Origin: Megalobrama amblycephala
Lineage: Eukaryota > Chordata > Actinopteri > Cypriniformes > Xenocyprididae
DNA length: 64,000 bases
Direction of reading: 5' to 3'
Assembly: GCF_018812025.1 (NCBI RefSeq)
Contig: NC_063058.1
Location: forward strand, 20,706,297 to 20,770,296
In this document: positions 1 to 13,215 of the stretch, piece by piece
Position numbering within the stretch: the first letter of the stretch is position 1
Layout: the number at the start of each line of letters is the position of its first letter
The notes under the pieces: model-generated
Told to the model about the DNA's origin: nothing
The model's input: only the letters and a program-made list of their open reading frames with translations
Databases searched by the model: none
Program-made: the position numbers and the translations under genes

Positions 1-569
1 TCCATCTGAAACCCTTTTAAAGCAGGATCTAATGAGCTGCTTATTACTTTAAGCACTGAGAACGGAAACAAAAAGGAAATGAGGTAAAGCACAGCAATGA
101 ATATTAGCGTGAGAAAATTGGTGGCATTGGCCAATGACTGCTTAAAATGATCAGTAATGGCCCAATGGCAACCAGTATCACAAACAGTTTTAGTACACTT
201 ACCTTACCATTCAAGTGTGCAACATTTTATCACTGATAAGAGCCCAGTAAATCTGACATATTTACAGCATACTGGGTTTGGTCAACAAAGCAAATAACGC
301 TTTGACATTTTTGCAAGCCTCATTTTCAGTGCCTATAACACTGACTTTGATCAATCTGGCACGAATAGAAAAAAAAAAAGGGCGAAAAAAGGCAAAACCC
401 TCATCTAATGCATGTTTTTTTTTCTATGAGTCGGTCAAAATCAGAACATCTGACTATAAACTAAAAGCAAATTATTCTATTTGAGAGGCTGAAAGTAACA
501 AAATAAGATTCAAACATGCCATAAGACCAATTAAGTTGCATTAAGTGTGAGCCAGTTTTGATGTTTTTG
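1..569. other. No gene recognised; left flank of edc3
   Basis: AT-rich single-copy-looking sequence. Short open frames here have no recognisable protein motif and are interrupted by A or T runs. Part of it could be a longer edc3 3' UTR, since that gene is transcribed towards this edge. Confidence 0.4.
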
Positions 570-585
570 TGGAATACCTGCATAA

Positions 586-591
586 TTTATT
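586..591 (-). terminator. edc3: Candidate edc3 poly(A) signal
   Basis: AATAAA on the minus strand, about 340 bases past the edc3 stop codon. It would give a short 3' UTR of roughly 930 down to 570. This is inferred from the motif and its position only. Confidence 0.35.
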
Positions 592-932
592 AATTGGTTA
601 TGAATGTTGTTTCATCTAAAAATATCAGCCTTGCATATTAAAGCGGCTGTGTGGAAGATTATTGTAAGAATTATGAAGCAGATGGTGAGTATACTGATAT
701 TGGTTCCACTTTTAACATCAGGTTTGTCATAAGAGCTGGTATCGTTTTCCATCACTTCCCTTTGATGGGAATCATCACAGAAGTAGAGAAGAATTTGAGA
801 AGAAAAAAAAAGAAAAAAAAAAAAAGAGAGACTGAGAAGTTCCAGTTCTGCTGCAACATTCAAACCGACGTCCGTTCATTCTTAAAATCTTTAAGGCAGG
901 TTCAGTGAGCCTTGACCGTGAAGGTCAACGGC

Positions 933-3900
933 TTATTCGGAGTGCAGCGGGATGACGAATTTACATCCGAAGGGGGAGTGGTATTTGATCCCCACTTCTT
1001 GGAATACCTGTCGGGGAATGCCGATGTCACATAGGTAGACTCGGCCGGCGCCCTCGGACAGAGGCAGTGGGAGGCCCAGGGAAAGTGACCATTTGGCTTC
1101 CACAGCATGCGCCTGTCCACTTACTGGAGGGTCAATGCTCAGGACGGGGGCTCGGTTCTGGTTGGCCCAATCGGCGGCGGCCTTGTACCAGGGTTGGTCC
1201 CTCAAGAATCCGTTTTCATGCGAGTCCAGGCAGTTTATGACCAGGTCGACTGGCGTCTCGGGCAAGTCTGAGGGCGAAACGACATTTTGTTTGAGATGAG
1301 TGGATGATTAGACTAAGGGTTACTGGTGTAGTTTAACTTTTAACACATTTTAAAGTCATTTCTAATTCACATCTTCACTGACTTTCATTGGTGTTCTGGT
1401 TATTATGTAAGGAGGGTGGGTGGATGCAAAGTAAATGTGTTCTTGCAATTCAGAGTGGAAGTTTCCGAGACTTCCAAGCCCATCTAAACAAAGCATTCAG
1501 GTGGGTGTATTAGGAACGTATGAGATACAGAAACCATGCTAAAGGTTTCATGCACCACATGTGTCGATGGAAACAGATCTTTGAGTAAAAAAACCCCACC
1601 TGGATTACACCTGGTGATCCAATCATAAGTACTTAGATCTGGTATGAATAAGGGTGAATAAGAATAAGATTTTGTTGATGAAGCCCAATAATGTTGCTCT
1701 TTAATGTTGTTCATATTCTTTAATATGATTAGGGAAGCACAATATTAAAAGTCTGGCTTTACTCACCCTCAAGCCATCCTAGGTGTATATGATTTTCTTC
1801 TTTCTGATGAACACAATCGGAGTTATATTAATAAATATCCTGATGTGTCCAAATTTTATAATGTCAGTGAATGGGAAACAACGAGTATGAAGCTCAAGAA
1901 AGTGCATCCATCCGTCATAAACGTACTCCACACAGCTCTGGGGGTTAATAAAGGCCTTCTGAAGCAAAGCGATGCATTTGTGTAAGAAAAATATCCATAT
2001 TTAACAAGTTATAAAGTAAAATATCTAGCTTCCACCAGATTGCCTTTCGTATTCAATTTAAAGGGTTAGTTCACCCAAAAATGAAAATTATGTCATTAAT
2101 GACTCACCCTCATGTCGTTCCACACCCATAAGACCTTCGTTCATGTTCAGAACACAGTTTAAGATATTTTAGATTTAGTCCGAGAGCTTTCTGTCCCTCC
2201 ATTGAAAGTGTATGTACGGTAGACTGTCCATGTCCAGAAGGTAGTAAAAACATCATCAAAGTAGTCCATGTGACATCAGAGGGTTAGTTAGAAGTTTTTG
2301 AAGCATCGAAAATACATTTTGGTCCAAAAATAACAAAAACTACGACTTTATTCAGCATTGTCTTCTCTTCCGGAATCCTTTCCATTGAATTGATTCCATT
2401 GAATCCTTTCATCTGTCGGCGTTGGTAATGCACTTTTACGTCGCCGTGGTTGTTTTTGGCGATTAGGACATCCGTGACATGCACACTTACGCACCATTTT
2501 AAAAAATATAGCAATACCAAAATACAAACAATGTAGAATAGCTTGAATACAGCGTGCGTCTCCCTCAGACTGTAAACGAAGCTTGGGCGCACCAGATAAC
2601 ACGTCATCAGCGTCTTACATCAGCAGCGTCACTGCAGAGTCGTGAACCACACTCCGGAGCAGAAGGGGGCGGTAATGCACCAATAACCAAGAAGAAGAAG
2701 AAGTGGAGTCGTGAACGCGGATTGACAACAGACCCGGAAGAGAATACAATGCTGAATAAAGTCGTAGTTTTTGTTATTTTTGGACCAAAATGTGTTTTCG
2801 ATGCTTCAAAATGTCACGGATGTCCTAATCGCCAAAATAACCACGGCGACGTAAAAAAGCATTACCAACGCCGGCAGATGAAAGGATTCAATGGAATCAA
2901 TTCAATGAAAAGGATTCCAGAAGAGAAGACAATGCTGAATAAAGTCGTAGTTTTTGTTATTTTTGGACCAAAATGTATTTTCGATGCTTCAAAAACTTCT
3001 AACTAACCCACTGATGTCACATGGACTACTTTGATGATGTTTTTATTACCTTTCTGGACATGGACAGTATACCGTACAACACTTTCAATGGAGGGACAGA
3101 AAGCTCTCGGACTAAATCTAAAATATCTTAAACTGTGTTCTGAAGAAGGTCTTATGGGTTTGGAACGACATGAGGGTGAGTCATTAATGACATAATTTTC
3201 ATTTTTGGGTGAACTAACCCTTTAAGAAGAAAGTGTAACGCCTCTCGCAGTTCAAATCGCTTACGCTATTGTCCTACACCTTCCGTATTCAACTTATGAA
3301 TTCTTTGTAAGTTGAATACAGAAGGCAGTCTGGCTGGATTTTTTTTTTTTTTTTTACACAAACGCATCGCTTCACTTCAGAAGGCCTTTATTAACCCCCT
3401 GGAGCCGTATGAAGTACACATTTATGATGGATGGATGCACTTTCTTTAGCTTCATACTCTTCATACTCATACTTCTACATTGGTTCCGTTCACTGCCATT
3501 ATAAAGCTTGGACGAGTCAGGATATTTATTAATATTTCTCAGATTGTGTTCATCAGAAAGAAGAAAGTCATATACACCTAGGATGGCTTGAGGGTGAGTA
3601 AAGCTTGGGGTAATTTTCATTTTAAAGTGAACTAATCCTTTAAAGGTGCAGTGTGTAAATTTTAGACGCATCTGGCATCGAGGTTGCGAATTGCAACCAA
3701 CGGCTCTGTCCACCGTTCACACCTCACTTTCGAAGCACATAGAGAAGCTACGATGGCCGACACAGGACAAAGATATCGTTGTCTGAAACAGCAGAGAGTA
3801 GCCTGTGTGAAGCAATGAGGTTTCTTCTTACTTTCTAAAAAAAGAACGGTCTCTGCTTCTAATAAACCAGATGACTACTACTACTACTACTACTACTTTG

Positions 3901-6900
3901 TGCGTATTCAACAAGCTGCCTCTAAAAATACCAACGAAGTAGAACAACAACAACATAGTGACGAAACGCGCTCTGTAGAGCAGTTTGTCTGTTTAGGGCT
4001 ACTGTACAAACATGCCGGCGCAAAATAGCGACTTAACATGTAAGAGGATCCGCGGAGTATGTAGATAGAAACAGCTGATTCTAAAGTGATAAAAACATAA
4101 CGGTTCATTATGTAAGGTCTTTATACACCACTGAAAACATATGAAGAGTTTGGTTCCAAAACGCAATAACTCATTTTGATTATTTTGAGTAAAAAGGTGT
4201 TTTCTTTACCAAGTAAGTGGCAAGATGAAAACCCCTATTTTCTGTTTCAAACTTTCAGATAGCATCTTTTGGATATAAAAACATAAAAAATTCAAATCTA
4301 CATTTTGATTTTAAAAAGTTTATTATAAAAGCTTATTATTTTTTTTTCAAAATGCAATTAATTTGTCAATATAAAAGTTATTTTTCATTTTGAAAATACA
4401 CAACAAAGAAAGTTGATTCACATATATGACAGAGTCTAAACTTTGCCAATATTTATCTTATATTCAGCCATTTTACTAAAAATACATTTCAACCGTCGCT
4501 CCCAAAATGGTCATCTTGTTAATGTTATGAATTATTTGTCATTACCGATTAAAGAGTATCTGGCGCCACCGCACGGTTAAATAAACACACTTTTTTTCTG
4601 CGTACATTGGTATTAAAAACGGCTTTTAAAAAAGCCTTTAATGTTTACAGTGCGTGGAATGGTGCGCTGTGATTGGTTGAGAGTGGATATATCACGTTCT
4701 GCAGAAAAAGGAGACTGGCGTTTGTCGCGTTTTGGGAAGAAAGGGAGAAAACATGACAGAATAACACGACGGATATCGCATTTTGCGCAAAACTAATAAA
4801 TGACTTTTCAATACCGACCAGATACAATACTGATTTTGGCGGAAACTCAATTTTTTGAAAATGGCGTTTATCGCGTTTTGGAACCAAACTCTTCATATAT
4901 AGTTATGTATATCATTTTGCATTTTTGTCAATAGATCCTCCTAAATATTACACACTGAACTTTAAGCTGATTATTATTTTCATTGTATGGTTGATAACCA
5001 TTAAATAGACAATATTTAAATTCTAGGATGCACCGATTCCACTTTTTCCAGAACATGTCCGATACATACGATACTTTAATTTTTGTTGCTAGAGTACGGA
5101 TATTTACTGTATTATATTAGATATTAGTACTGTATTTTCATTGCATTTGCAATTTTTTTTTTATATAATTATAATTATATATAATTTTATAATAATTTAA
5201 ATATAATAATTATTTCAAATATTGGACAAACCAAAAAGAGTATGTATCATATGAGTTGGCTTAATTAATTTAGAAAATAAATGTTTCCTTCATTTATTTT
5301 TATGCTTAAAGGGTTAGTTCACCCAAAAATGAAAATGCTGTCATTAATTACTCACCCTCATGTCGTTCCACACCCGTAAGACCTTCGTTCATCTTCAGAA
5401 CACAAATTAAGATATTTTTGATAAAATCTGATGGTTCAGTGAGGCCTCCATTGACAGCAAGATAATTAACACTTTCAATGCCCAGAAAGCTACTAAAGAC
5501 GTATTTAACCACTGATTCGAAACAAAAGACTCGTAAAGCTTCAAAGCTTCATGAAGCAGTGTTCTGAAATCACCCATCAATATATTTTATGGAATAAAGT
5601 CGTTATTTTGTTTTTTGGCGCACAAAAAGTATTCTAGTCGCTTCATAACATTAAGGTTGAACCACTGTAGTCACATGAACTGTTTTAAATATGTCTTTAG
5701 TAGCTTTCTGGGCATTTGAAAGTTTTAATTATCTTGCAGGCAATGGTGGACTCACTGAACCATCAGATTTTATCAAAAATATCTTAATTTGTGTTCTGAA
5801 GATGAATGAGTGTGGAACGACATGAGGGTGAGTACTTAATGACAGAATTTTCAATTTTGGGTGAACATACCCTTTAACAAATTATCAAAAGATTAACTTT
5901 AAGTGAGCATTAGACCATCAACCGATGGTCATATCAAACAATAATGCCAATTAAAAAAAAAAAAAAAAAAAAAGTATTTTATATTTTAGTATGATCAAAT
6001 GGTTTAAATAAATAAAAATATGGCTACTATATATACTAGGGATGCTAACGAATAATCAATGATTGATTGTCGATAATCGATAATACTTATTGATGGTCGA
6101 TTAAGCAAGGTCATCGTTACAGAGCGCAGTTTTGAGGTGTGTGCGGCTCATGCGCAATCCACGTGCAGCAGACACAGAAGGAAAAATGAAGCGAGCGTCT
6201 TATGTATTCTAAATGTATTGTCTTCAAGCCATGCAATGGATTAGGCTAGCATAATTAACTAAGGGTTCAAAAAACCCTTCAAACAAGTGATTTTACTGAA
6301 CATAAGAACTACTTACTTGTGTAAACACCACAATACAAGTACATAGAATAAACAAGTCCTGGTTGACGAGTGATGATCTTCCAGCACTGTTTCAGATGTG
6401 CGCTCTTATTCTATGGCGCATGGTAAATCAAGACCTGTCAACCTGAGCGATCAAACCAATCCAAGTGCGCTCCAGCTGTAAAACATTGTCCAATTGTCTA
6501 AACAGGGCTCAAAATTAACTTTTTTACTTGATAGCACTGATGCTCAGAACTTCAAAAAGTTAGGAGCACCAGCAAAAATTTAGGAGCACTCACCGAAAAT
6601 GAAGGAGCATCACAACTACATACTATATATATATATATATATAAGGGCTGTCAATTGATTAAAAATTTTAATCTAATTAATTACATACTCTGTGGTTAAT
6701 TAATCTAAATTAATCGCATACATAATTTTTGCTGTGAAAGTATTAAATAGTTCAATTCAAATGAATCAATGTATAATCAGCATTAGTGACATTAAAGTTC
6801 AAAAACTCTTTTATTATTATTTTCACTTTTCAAATAATGGCCATAACAATCAACAATATGACCTAATATGCTAAGGAAATAAATTCAAAAGTGCTTCAGG

Positions 6901-9900
6901 AAGAAGATTTGATGATGTGTGCCGTAACACCAAGGTAATTGTGATTGCTAACTGACGTCCAGTGATTTACATGTTAAGTCAATGCAAAGACGCGAATAGA
7001 CATCCTGCGGCGCTATTCGCGCGAATTGAGCGTTTCGGGCTTTTGACGCGCGTAACGCCTGATTCGCGCGAAACACGTAAAGGAACGGGAGAGCCCCTCT
7101 CATGACGCGAATTCGCGTCTGTTGTGAAGTGAATTTCACGAGCGAATGAAGCGAGTAAACTCAAAATGTTCAAGCGTCCAACTACGCGTGAGTAGCGCGT
7201 TTTATTCACGCAAGTCGCGTCTGGTGTGAACAGTCGAATGGTGGCTAGAACGGCTCCAGGTTTAAAGGTCAATACGGAATGGATTAATCTGCGTTATTTT
7301 TATTAACGCGTTATTTTTTCTCAGATTAATTAATCGAAATTAACGCGTTTTGACAGTCCTAATATATATATATATATATATGTTTCTTCTTTTTTTTTTT
7401 TCCTTTTGAGAAATGAAAACAGTAGTGATGCATGATTTCATCATTTCATGGCCAATTCCAATTTTTTTGTTTGTTTTTTTTACAAACAAAAGGGTCGATT
7501 CTGATATTACTGGTTGCTGTTTTTTTTTTCTTTACGCAAATTTATTTGTTGTTTATTTGCTCTATAGCAAGCCAAACTGGTCTAAAAAAATAAAAAAATA
7601 TCTGTAGCCATTTGAAATTCGAGGGACCACTGCATTTTAATTATGATCCATACAAAGATGTACAGACATGTAACATGAGTAGTTGTGTTTTTTGTTGTTG
7701 TTTTTTATTTAAATTACAGTAAAAACAGAATGGTCTGACTTTAGATTTGTGAAATTATTCTACATAAAACACACCTGCACAAAACAAAAACGGCAGACGA
7801 ACTGAATGAAAATGCAAATTCACTCTCCGACAGTAGGTGGCGCTTATGGAACAGCAGCGGTTTCTTTGGGTACTGCTGTACACAAATCAGCACTGCGCTT
7901 ATAAATACTACTTTATATGGAGATAAGAGGAAAAGAAAATGCCATTGAAACTTTCCTGAAGACAATCAGTTCCCTTCACGGATACATTCATATAAACCCC
8001 ACCCCCAATTCAATTCAATTCATCATGATCAGTAAGCTTGCTATGCCTGGTACAGTATTTGGTATGGTATTTTTGTCTATTTTCTGTTAATGTCCTGTTT
8101 ACAGACTTACATTTTCACACAAATGACATTTCGGGAAATGATTGCAATGCAGTTTGTGTGCAAGTTCGGAACAGAGATCGGCCAAAATAAAACTAAAAAA
8201 TGTTTGCCGATCATGTATTTGGAGCAAAAACCATCCAGTTCCGATTTATGGCCGGTTGACCAGTGCATCTCTAGAAAAACAGGTCGCAACACAATAATTA
8301 TTTGAACCCAAATATATTTTGAGGTTGCGCAGACTAAATTTCGGGAGCACGTGACCAAAATGGTTGCAATTATGAGCCTTGCTACACATCGTCCCTACCC
8401 GCTATACCCACCAGTTTCTACTGGTTGAACTTTCAAATGATGCTGAAAAACACTGTCACGATTGTGATGCGATCAGATCCCGGAAGACCTATAACTTTAG
8501 CCAAGCAGCATATCATTGTCTTATGTTGTGTTTGGGCTCATTCGAGAAATACGGAAGGTGTAGGACGTAGTATAAGTGTTTTGAATGGATGGCTTGAGGG
8601 TGAGTAAAGCTTGGGGTAATTTTCATTTTAAAATAAACTAATCCTTTAAGTAACATAATAACTCAGTAGGCCCCCTGCTAAGGATTTAAGAGGTTAAGGT
8701 TAATGATTAATCAATTAACTGATTATGGGAATTTATGTAAATTGACATCCCTAATAAAAGGGATATATATATTATACCATGCATGATTTAAAAATTATTA
8801 AGTGCCACACCTTTCACATTAGAAACCAGTTTGCCTCCCGTCTTTCCAAAGAGTGCAAGCTCACTGGTGATGGCCTCCAACATCTTGACGAAGTTTGGCA
8901 GGAAAAGGATGACCTCCACTTCATGGTTGGCCAAGTGCCGGCCACAGCTGATGCCCTGAGCGCCCTGGACATGTGGTCCACACAGCAGGGCCACTGTGGG
9001 CCGTTGATGCACATTCTTTGGAGTAAGTCTATGAGAAGAACCAGACCAATGATAACCACACTCTCTGAAGATATTTCTGATTATACAATTTCTGTTTAAG
9101 CCCACAAACCTGTTCGGTCCTCCAAGTAGCGTGAGGGCCATCTGACTCGCACATACGCCCGTCATCTCAAGCCTGCGCTCCAGTGAGAGACCATGACTTT
9201 CTGCTGCAGCTAACAAACGCTTGTGCAACTCGAAAGAGATGCTGGGGACCACCAGCCCTGAGTCTGGGAGAAATATCATGAATTAAGATAAAGGAAGCTA
9301 CATTTTTAAATAGTGTATGAGGTCAGATTCTTACCAGTGCTGTACTCTTTCGTTACGTTATATGGAACTGTGATCTGTCTGTAGACGACGGGTTTGGCCT
9401 CTAGGATGTTCTCGTCATGCCGGTAACGTGATGGCGTTTGCTCTCCAGGCGTCCCTCGAGATCTCGCACCATTTCCTCGCCGTTCTGACGACTCGATCTG
9501 CGAGAATACTGCAGCCTTGTCGAACAGCGCCAGGTTCCCCTCAAAATCAAAGTCCTCATCGAGAACATCTTCCATACCATCTCCAAAACATTCATCGTCT
9601 TTGTTCTTCATATGACCTCCATTCTTCAGGCCGTTCTTTTTCGGTGTGGCCTGATTTGGACCTCTGCAACTAGATGACCCTATAAACAAAGAAGTTAAAG
9701 TGGGAATTAGTGACTTTCACATACATACACACACATATGGGTCATTGTAGTATTAAAAATGAGATAGTGTTTTTAATCAATTAACACTGCTTTTGTCATT
9801 TTTTTTACAAGATGGACAAAATTTTTCACCAAAAAACGTCATTCGGTTAACTAAAATTTCGGTTTTACCGAATGACGCTTTTGGTTATACCAAATTACGA

Positions 9901-12457
9901 TATTTTCAAACAGTACTAACATGCTGATATCTAGCTAGTTAGCAAAAGGATAATAAAATATTTTAGTACAAGTTTATAAAACATTACAACATTTTCCATG
10001 TTTTATAGCGGTTGTACCGAATGACCTGATGTTTCAGGACATGCGTATGAGCAAGTGAAAACATGAATTTTTCAAATGGTTAAAAAAAGGACTTAGTTAC
10101 TTTGCTTCATGACCATGTGGTCCTTTGCAGGTGTCTGAATGATTTCACATCCTGTCACATGATACTGACCGCATGACTTGATCCAAAACGGTCCCTTTAT
10201 ATTGGTTACTCCGAATGACATCAATGAAATTTATTTTTCCAGACATTCTTTCTCATAACAAAGCAACGACTTCTACACATTATTTTAACTGTTTTGCACT
10301 AATGTTGATATATGATGTTATAAAATCATGCCAGAATAAAAAATATATACATTTATTACATTTTAAGATATTTTAATCACAAATGAAATGGCTGTATTGG
10401 CCTTTGGACGGTTAAACCGAATGATCTTTTGACACTTCAAAATCTTTAAAATACCTTTAAAAGTAGCAAAATATAATTAAAACCTTTTAGATTCAATAAA
10501 AGAGATCTAGTTGTACAACCTTACATACTTTGGATGTCATATCTATGTTTTTTATTATTATTAAAGGTGCCATCGAATGTTTTTTTAAAAGATGTAATAT
10601 AAGTCTAAGGTGTCCCCTAAATGTGTCTGTAAAGTTTCAGCTCAAAATACCCCATAGTTTTTTTTAATTAATTTTTTTAACTGCCTATTTTCGGGCATCA
10701 TTATAAATGCGCAGATTCAGGCTGCGGCCCCTTTAAATCTCATGCTCTCCACCCCCGGAGCTCGCGCTTGCCTTGAACAGCATAAAAAAAAGTTCACAAA
10801 GCTAATATAACCCTCAAAATGGATCTTTACAAAGTGTTCGTCATGCAGCATGTCTAATCGCGTAAGTATGGTATTTATTTGGATGTTTACATTTGATTCT
10901 GAATGAGTTTGATGGTGCTGCGTGGCTAACGGCTAATGCTACACTGTTGGAGAGATTTATAAAGAATGAAGTTGTTTATGCATTATACAGACTGAAAGTG
11001 TTTAAAAATGAAAATAGCGACGGCTCTTGTCTCCGTGAATACAGTAAGAAACGATGGTAACTTTAACCACATTTAACAGTACATTAGCAACATGCTAACG
11101 AAACATTTAGAAAGACAATTTACAAATATCACTAAAAATATCATGTTATCATGGATCATGTCAGTTATTATTGCTCCATCTGCCATTTTTCGCTATTGTT
11201 CTTGCTTGCTTACCTAGTCTGATGATTCAGCTGTGCACAGATCCAGACGTTAATACTGGCTGCCCTTGTCTAATGCCTTGAACATGAGCTGGCATACGCA
11301 AATATTGGGGGCGTACATATTAATGATCCCGACTGTTACATAACAGTGTTATGTTGAGATTCGCCTGTTCTTCTGAGGTCTTTTAAACAAATGAGATTTA
11401 TATAAGGGAGGAGGAAGCAATGGAGTTTGAGACTCACTGTATGTCATTTCCATGTACTGAACTCTTGTTATTCAACTATGCCGAGGTAAATTCAATTTTC
11501 AATTCGATGGCACCTTTAAGGACTTTGTACAAAAAAAAAAATGACTCTTCACGTCATTGCCCTATATATATAACACACAAAAGTTATTAGTATTAGGGCT
11601 GGGGTAAAAAAAAACAACAAAAAAAAAACAATGCACCTAACTATCACAATATTTTTTTACAATTTTAAAATTGATTTTTTTTTATTCCTGATTTTATATA
11701 GTTAAAATCGGAAAAATAAGTTTCAAAATCCAATGACACATGAGACTCACAAGAGTTGTGTCTTCGTCTAAAGCCTTTACTTTGGCCAGCCATGTCCATG
11801 TGACGTTCACCGTAACTCTTGGAGTAGTGTGGCACCGGAGACAGCCCTCCTTCCTGCAATTTGGGTTCAGTTTTATTAGGTACTGTGACAGGAGCGCTGT
11901 TGACTGGGGCGCCACCACCCTTGTCCTTGCGCCCGCCATGCGGCGTCAATGTGGAACTGGAGTCTGGACCATTCTGCTTTGGCGCTTCATTGAAGCTCTT
12001 ACGGATCTCCAGGATTTTGAGATCTTTAATGTCCATGGCACTGTGGATTAGAAAGATGTACTTGTTTAATTGTGTTTGGTATACAAATTCTGATGATCCA
12101 GTATTAAATGTTCTGTTAAGAATTGGACTTCAGAGTACATATGTGGACTTCAAAATACCACAAAAATGTAGAATATGCCCACTGAGACAAAGTTGTCTAT
12201 CTTAAAAACATCTTTGAACATCAAAAAGGATTAAAAAAAACAGACACTACAATGTCAGATATAGGATTTTAGGATCCTCATTTTATTATTTACCTGAAAG
12301 TGACCTCAGGCACAGTACACTTGACTCCATTGTGGAAGGGATGTCTGAGAGAGATGGTCTGGCTGGTCTGATCTACTGAAGATACTTCTCCTTGATACAC
12401 TCCTAGAGTTGCTCCACAGTGAATTGAAACAAGACTGCCAACCCAGTCTGATGCCAT
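933..12457 (-). CDS. edc3: Enhancer of mRNA-decapping protein 3
   Basis: Six coding exons on the minus strand: 12457-12294, 12040-11751, 9679-9335, 9263-9110, 9028-8811 and 1267-933. All phases join cleanly to give 501 aa (human about 508). EDC3 is a P-body scaffold that binds DCP2 and DDX6 and promotes mRNA decapping. Residues 1-54 (MASDWVGSLVSIHCG...) are the LSm domain. FDF is at about 195-197 in DEDFDFEGNLALFDKAAVF, the DDX6-binding region. From about 268 to the end is the YjeF-N Rossmann-like dimerisation domain (RLEMTGVCASQMALTLLGG, LLCGPHVQGAQGISCGRHL, SPFGCKFVIPLHSE). The linker at 60-140 is less conserved than in human. The RRRHNSW motif is split across exons 2 and 3. The 81-base intron 9029-9109 is in frame and has no stop. 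The 7.5-kb last intron is full of transposons. The start is the ATG 8 bases after an acceptor, matching the family start. Confidence 0.95.
1750..3648. mobile_element. Foldback MITE interrupted by a second MITE
   Basis: The left arm 1763-2055 and right arm 3240-3648 are inverted copies (CTCACCCTCAAGCCATCCTA against TAGGATGGCTTGAGGGTGAG, GAAGGCC with TTAATAAAGG, and AACGCATCGC). The 2060-3225 element separates them. Related single arms occur at about 8588-8650, 12921-13215 and 38140-38323. Confidence 0.75.
2060..3225. mobile_element. MITE, AAAGGGTTAGTTCACCC family, nested
   Basis: AAAGGGTTAGTTCACCC at 2060 and its complement at 3225. The arms form a long palindrome. Within it, a ~70-base segment (AATGCTGAATAAAGTCGTAG...) is present twice in direct orientation, near 2748 and 2930, and once inverted near 2290-2360. 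Confidence 0.8.
3642..4964. mobile_element. MITE-like element with AAAGGTGCAGTGTGTAAAT ends
   Basis: AAAGGTGCAGTGTGTAAA at the left and the near-complement TTACACACTGAACTTTA at the right. Inside, AGTTTGGTTCCAAAACGC at 4147 recurs inverted at 4873-4893. No open reading frame of note. Confidence 0.6.
5308..5877. mobile_element. MITE, AAAGGGTTAGTTCACCC family
   Basis: Same terminal repeats and mirrored halves as the copies at 2060 and 16956. Confidence 0.75.
6649..7362. mobile_element. AGGGCTGTCAA-ended element (hAT-like MITE)
   Basis: Ends are AGGGCTGTCAA and TTGACAGTCCT with AT-dinucleotide runs on both sides. Subterminal TTAATTAATC/GATTAATTAA motifs repeat. The core has a CpG-rich foldback with GCGCGAAT-type motifs (7005-7220). 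It may lie inside a larger element running from GGGATG at about 6040 to CATCCC at about 8751, but that outer boundary is tentative. Confidence 0.6.
9738..11566. mobile_element. CCGAATGAC-family element, copy 1, with nested insertion
   Basis: It begins TGGGTCATTG and ends CGTCATTGCCC. It carries five CCGAATGA-type motifs near 9845, 9867, 10017, 10211 and 10417. The right end is displaced by the element at 10563-11519. Copies also occur at 43.6, 46.2 and 62.6 kb. Confidence 0.6.
10563..11519. mobile_element. AAGGTGCCATCGAAT-ended MITE nested in copy 1
   Basis: AAAGGTGCCATCGAATG at the left and TTCGATGGCACCTTTAA at the right, 957 bases. No transposase frame. Removing it rejoins the flanks into the right end seen in the other CCGAATGAC copies. 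Confidence 0.7.
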
Positions 12458-12920
12458 TCTGACCAGCTGAAATGAGATTAAAATATGTTATTCTTTATGA
12501 GTTTTATATTAAAACATAACTCATAAAAACGTATTTTTTGTGTGGGAATACATTAATATAAGGACTATTATGGAGGGATAAATCAAGTATCGAACGGTAG
12601 ATGGGAAGATGCTAATGTTAGCAAGATAGATGTACAGGACGCAACGGCTTTATAAACTACATTTTTCGTCGTCGGTTTTATAAAACTAGTAAAATGAGTT
12701 CATCACCTGTTGTCAAGTGTAAATCCTTGAAATAATACAGGTAACAGTTATATCGTGATAGATTTTGCTGAACTCTTGTGAAGAGCTCGACTACGCGAAC
12801 GGCTTCTTCTATGATGATTCACTGAGCGAGTATCAGTTTTGAATCTGCGTTTACTGCCACCCACTGGACAACCGCCAACGTACATTGAGCTCATTGCCAT
12901 CAACGCAAAAATCTTAAATT

Positions 12921-13215
12921 AAAGGGATAGCTCACCCAAAAATGAAAATTACCCCATGATTTACTCACCTTCAAGCCATCCTAGGTGTATATGACATTTT
13001 TCTTTCAGACGAATATAATCAGAGTTATATTAAATAATGTCCAGGCTAATCCATGCTTTATAATGGGAGTGGATGGTGGCCCAAATTCTAAAGACCGAAA
13101 AAATGTACTCATCCATTATAAAAGAAGTCCACACGGCTCCAGGGGGTTAATAAAGGCCTTCTGAAGTGAAGTGATGCGTTTGTGTAAGAAAAATATCCAT
13201 ATTTTAAACTTTATA
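12921..13215. repeat. Single-arm copy of the 1750-3648 MITE
   Basis: CTCACCTTCAAGCCATCCTA, then GAAGGCCTTCTGAAGTG-like segments, matching the left arm at 1763-2000. It lies in the edc3 5' intron. From 13216 to 14229 I see only AT-rich sequence. Confidence 0.6.

Larger units (their letters stand above)
1268..8810. other. Last edc3 intron, transposon-rich
   Basis: No coding exon seen. It holds the elements listed separately, AT and poly(A) tracts, and a GGATGCACCGATT-type repeat near 5025-5100. Confidence 0.7.

Noticed and set aside
2554..3006. 150-codon plus-strand frame
   Set aside because: Lies wholly within the foldback MITE and repeats itself because of the internal duplication.
8788..9279. 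Single 163-codon minus-strand frame as one exon
   Set aside because: It spans two edc3 exons and the in-frame 81-base intron. The internal 27 residues are absent from the family and good GT/AG sites border them.
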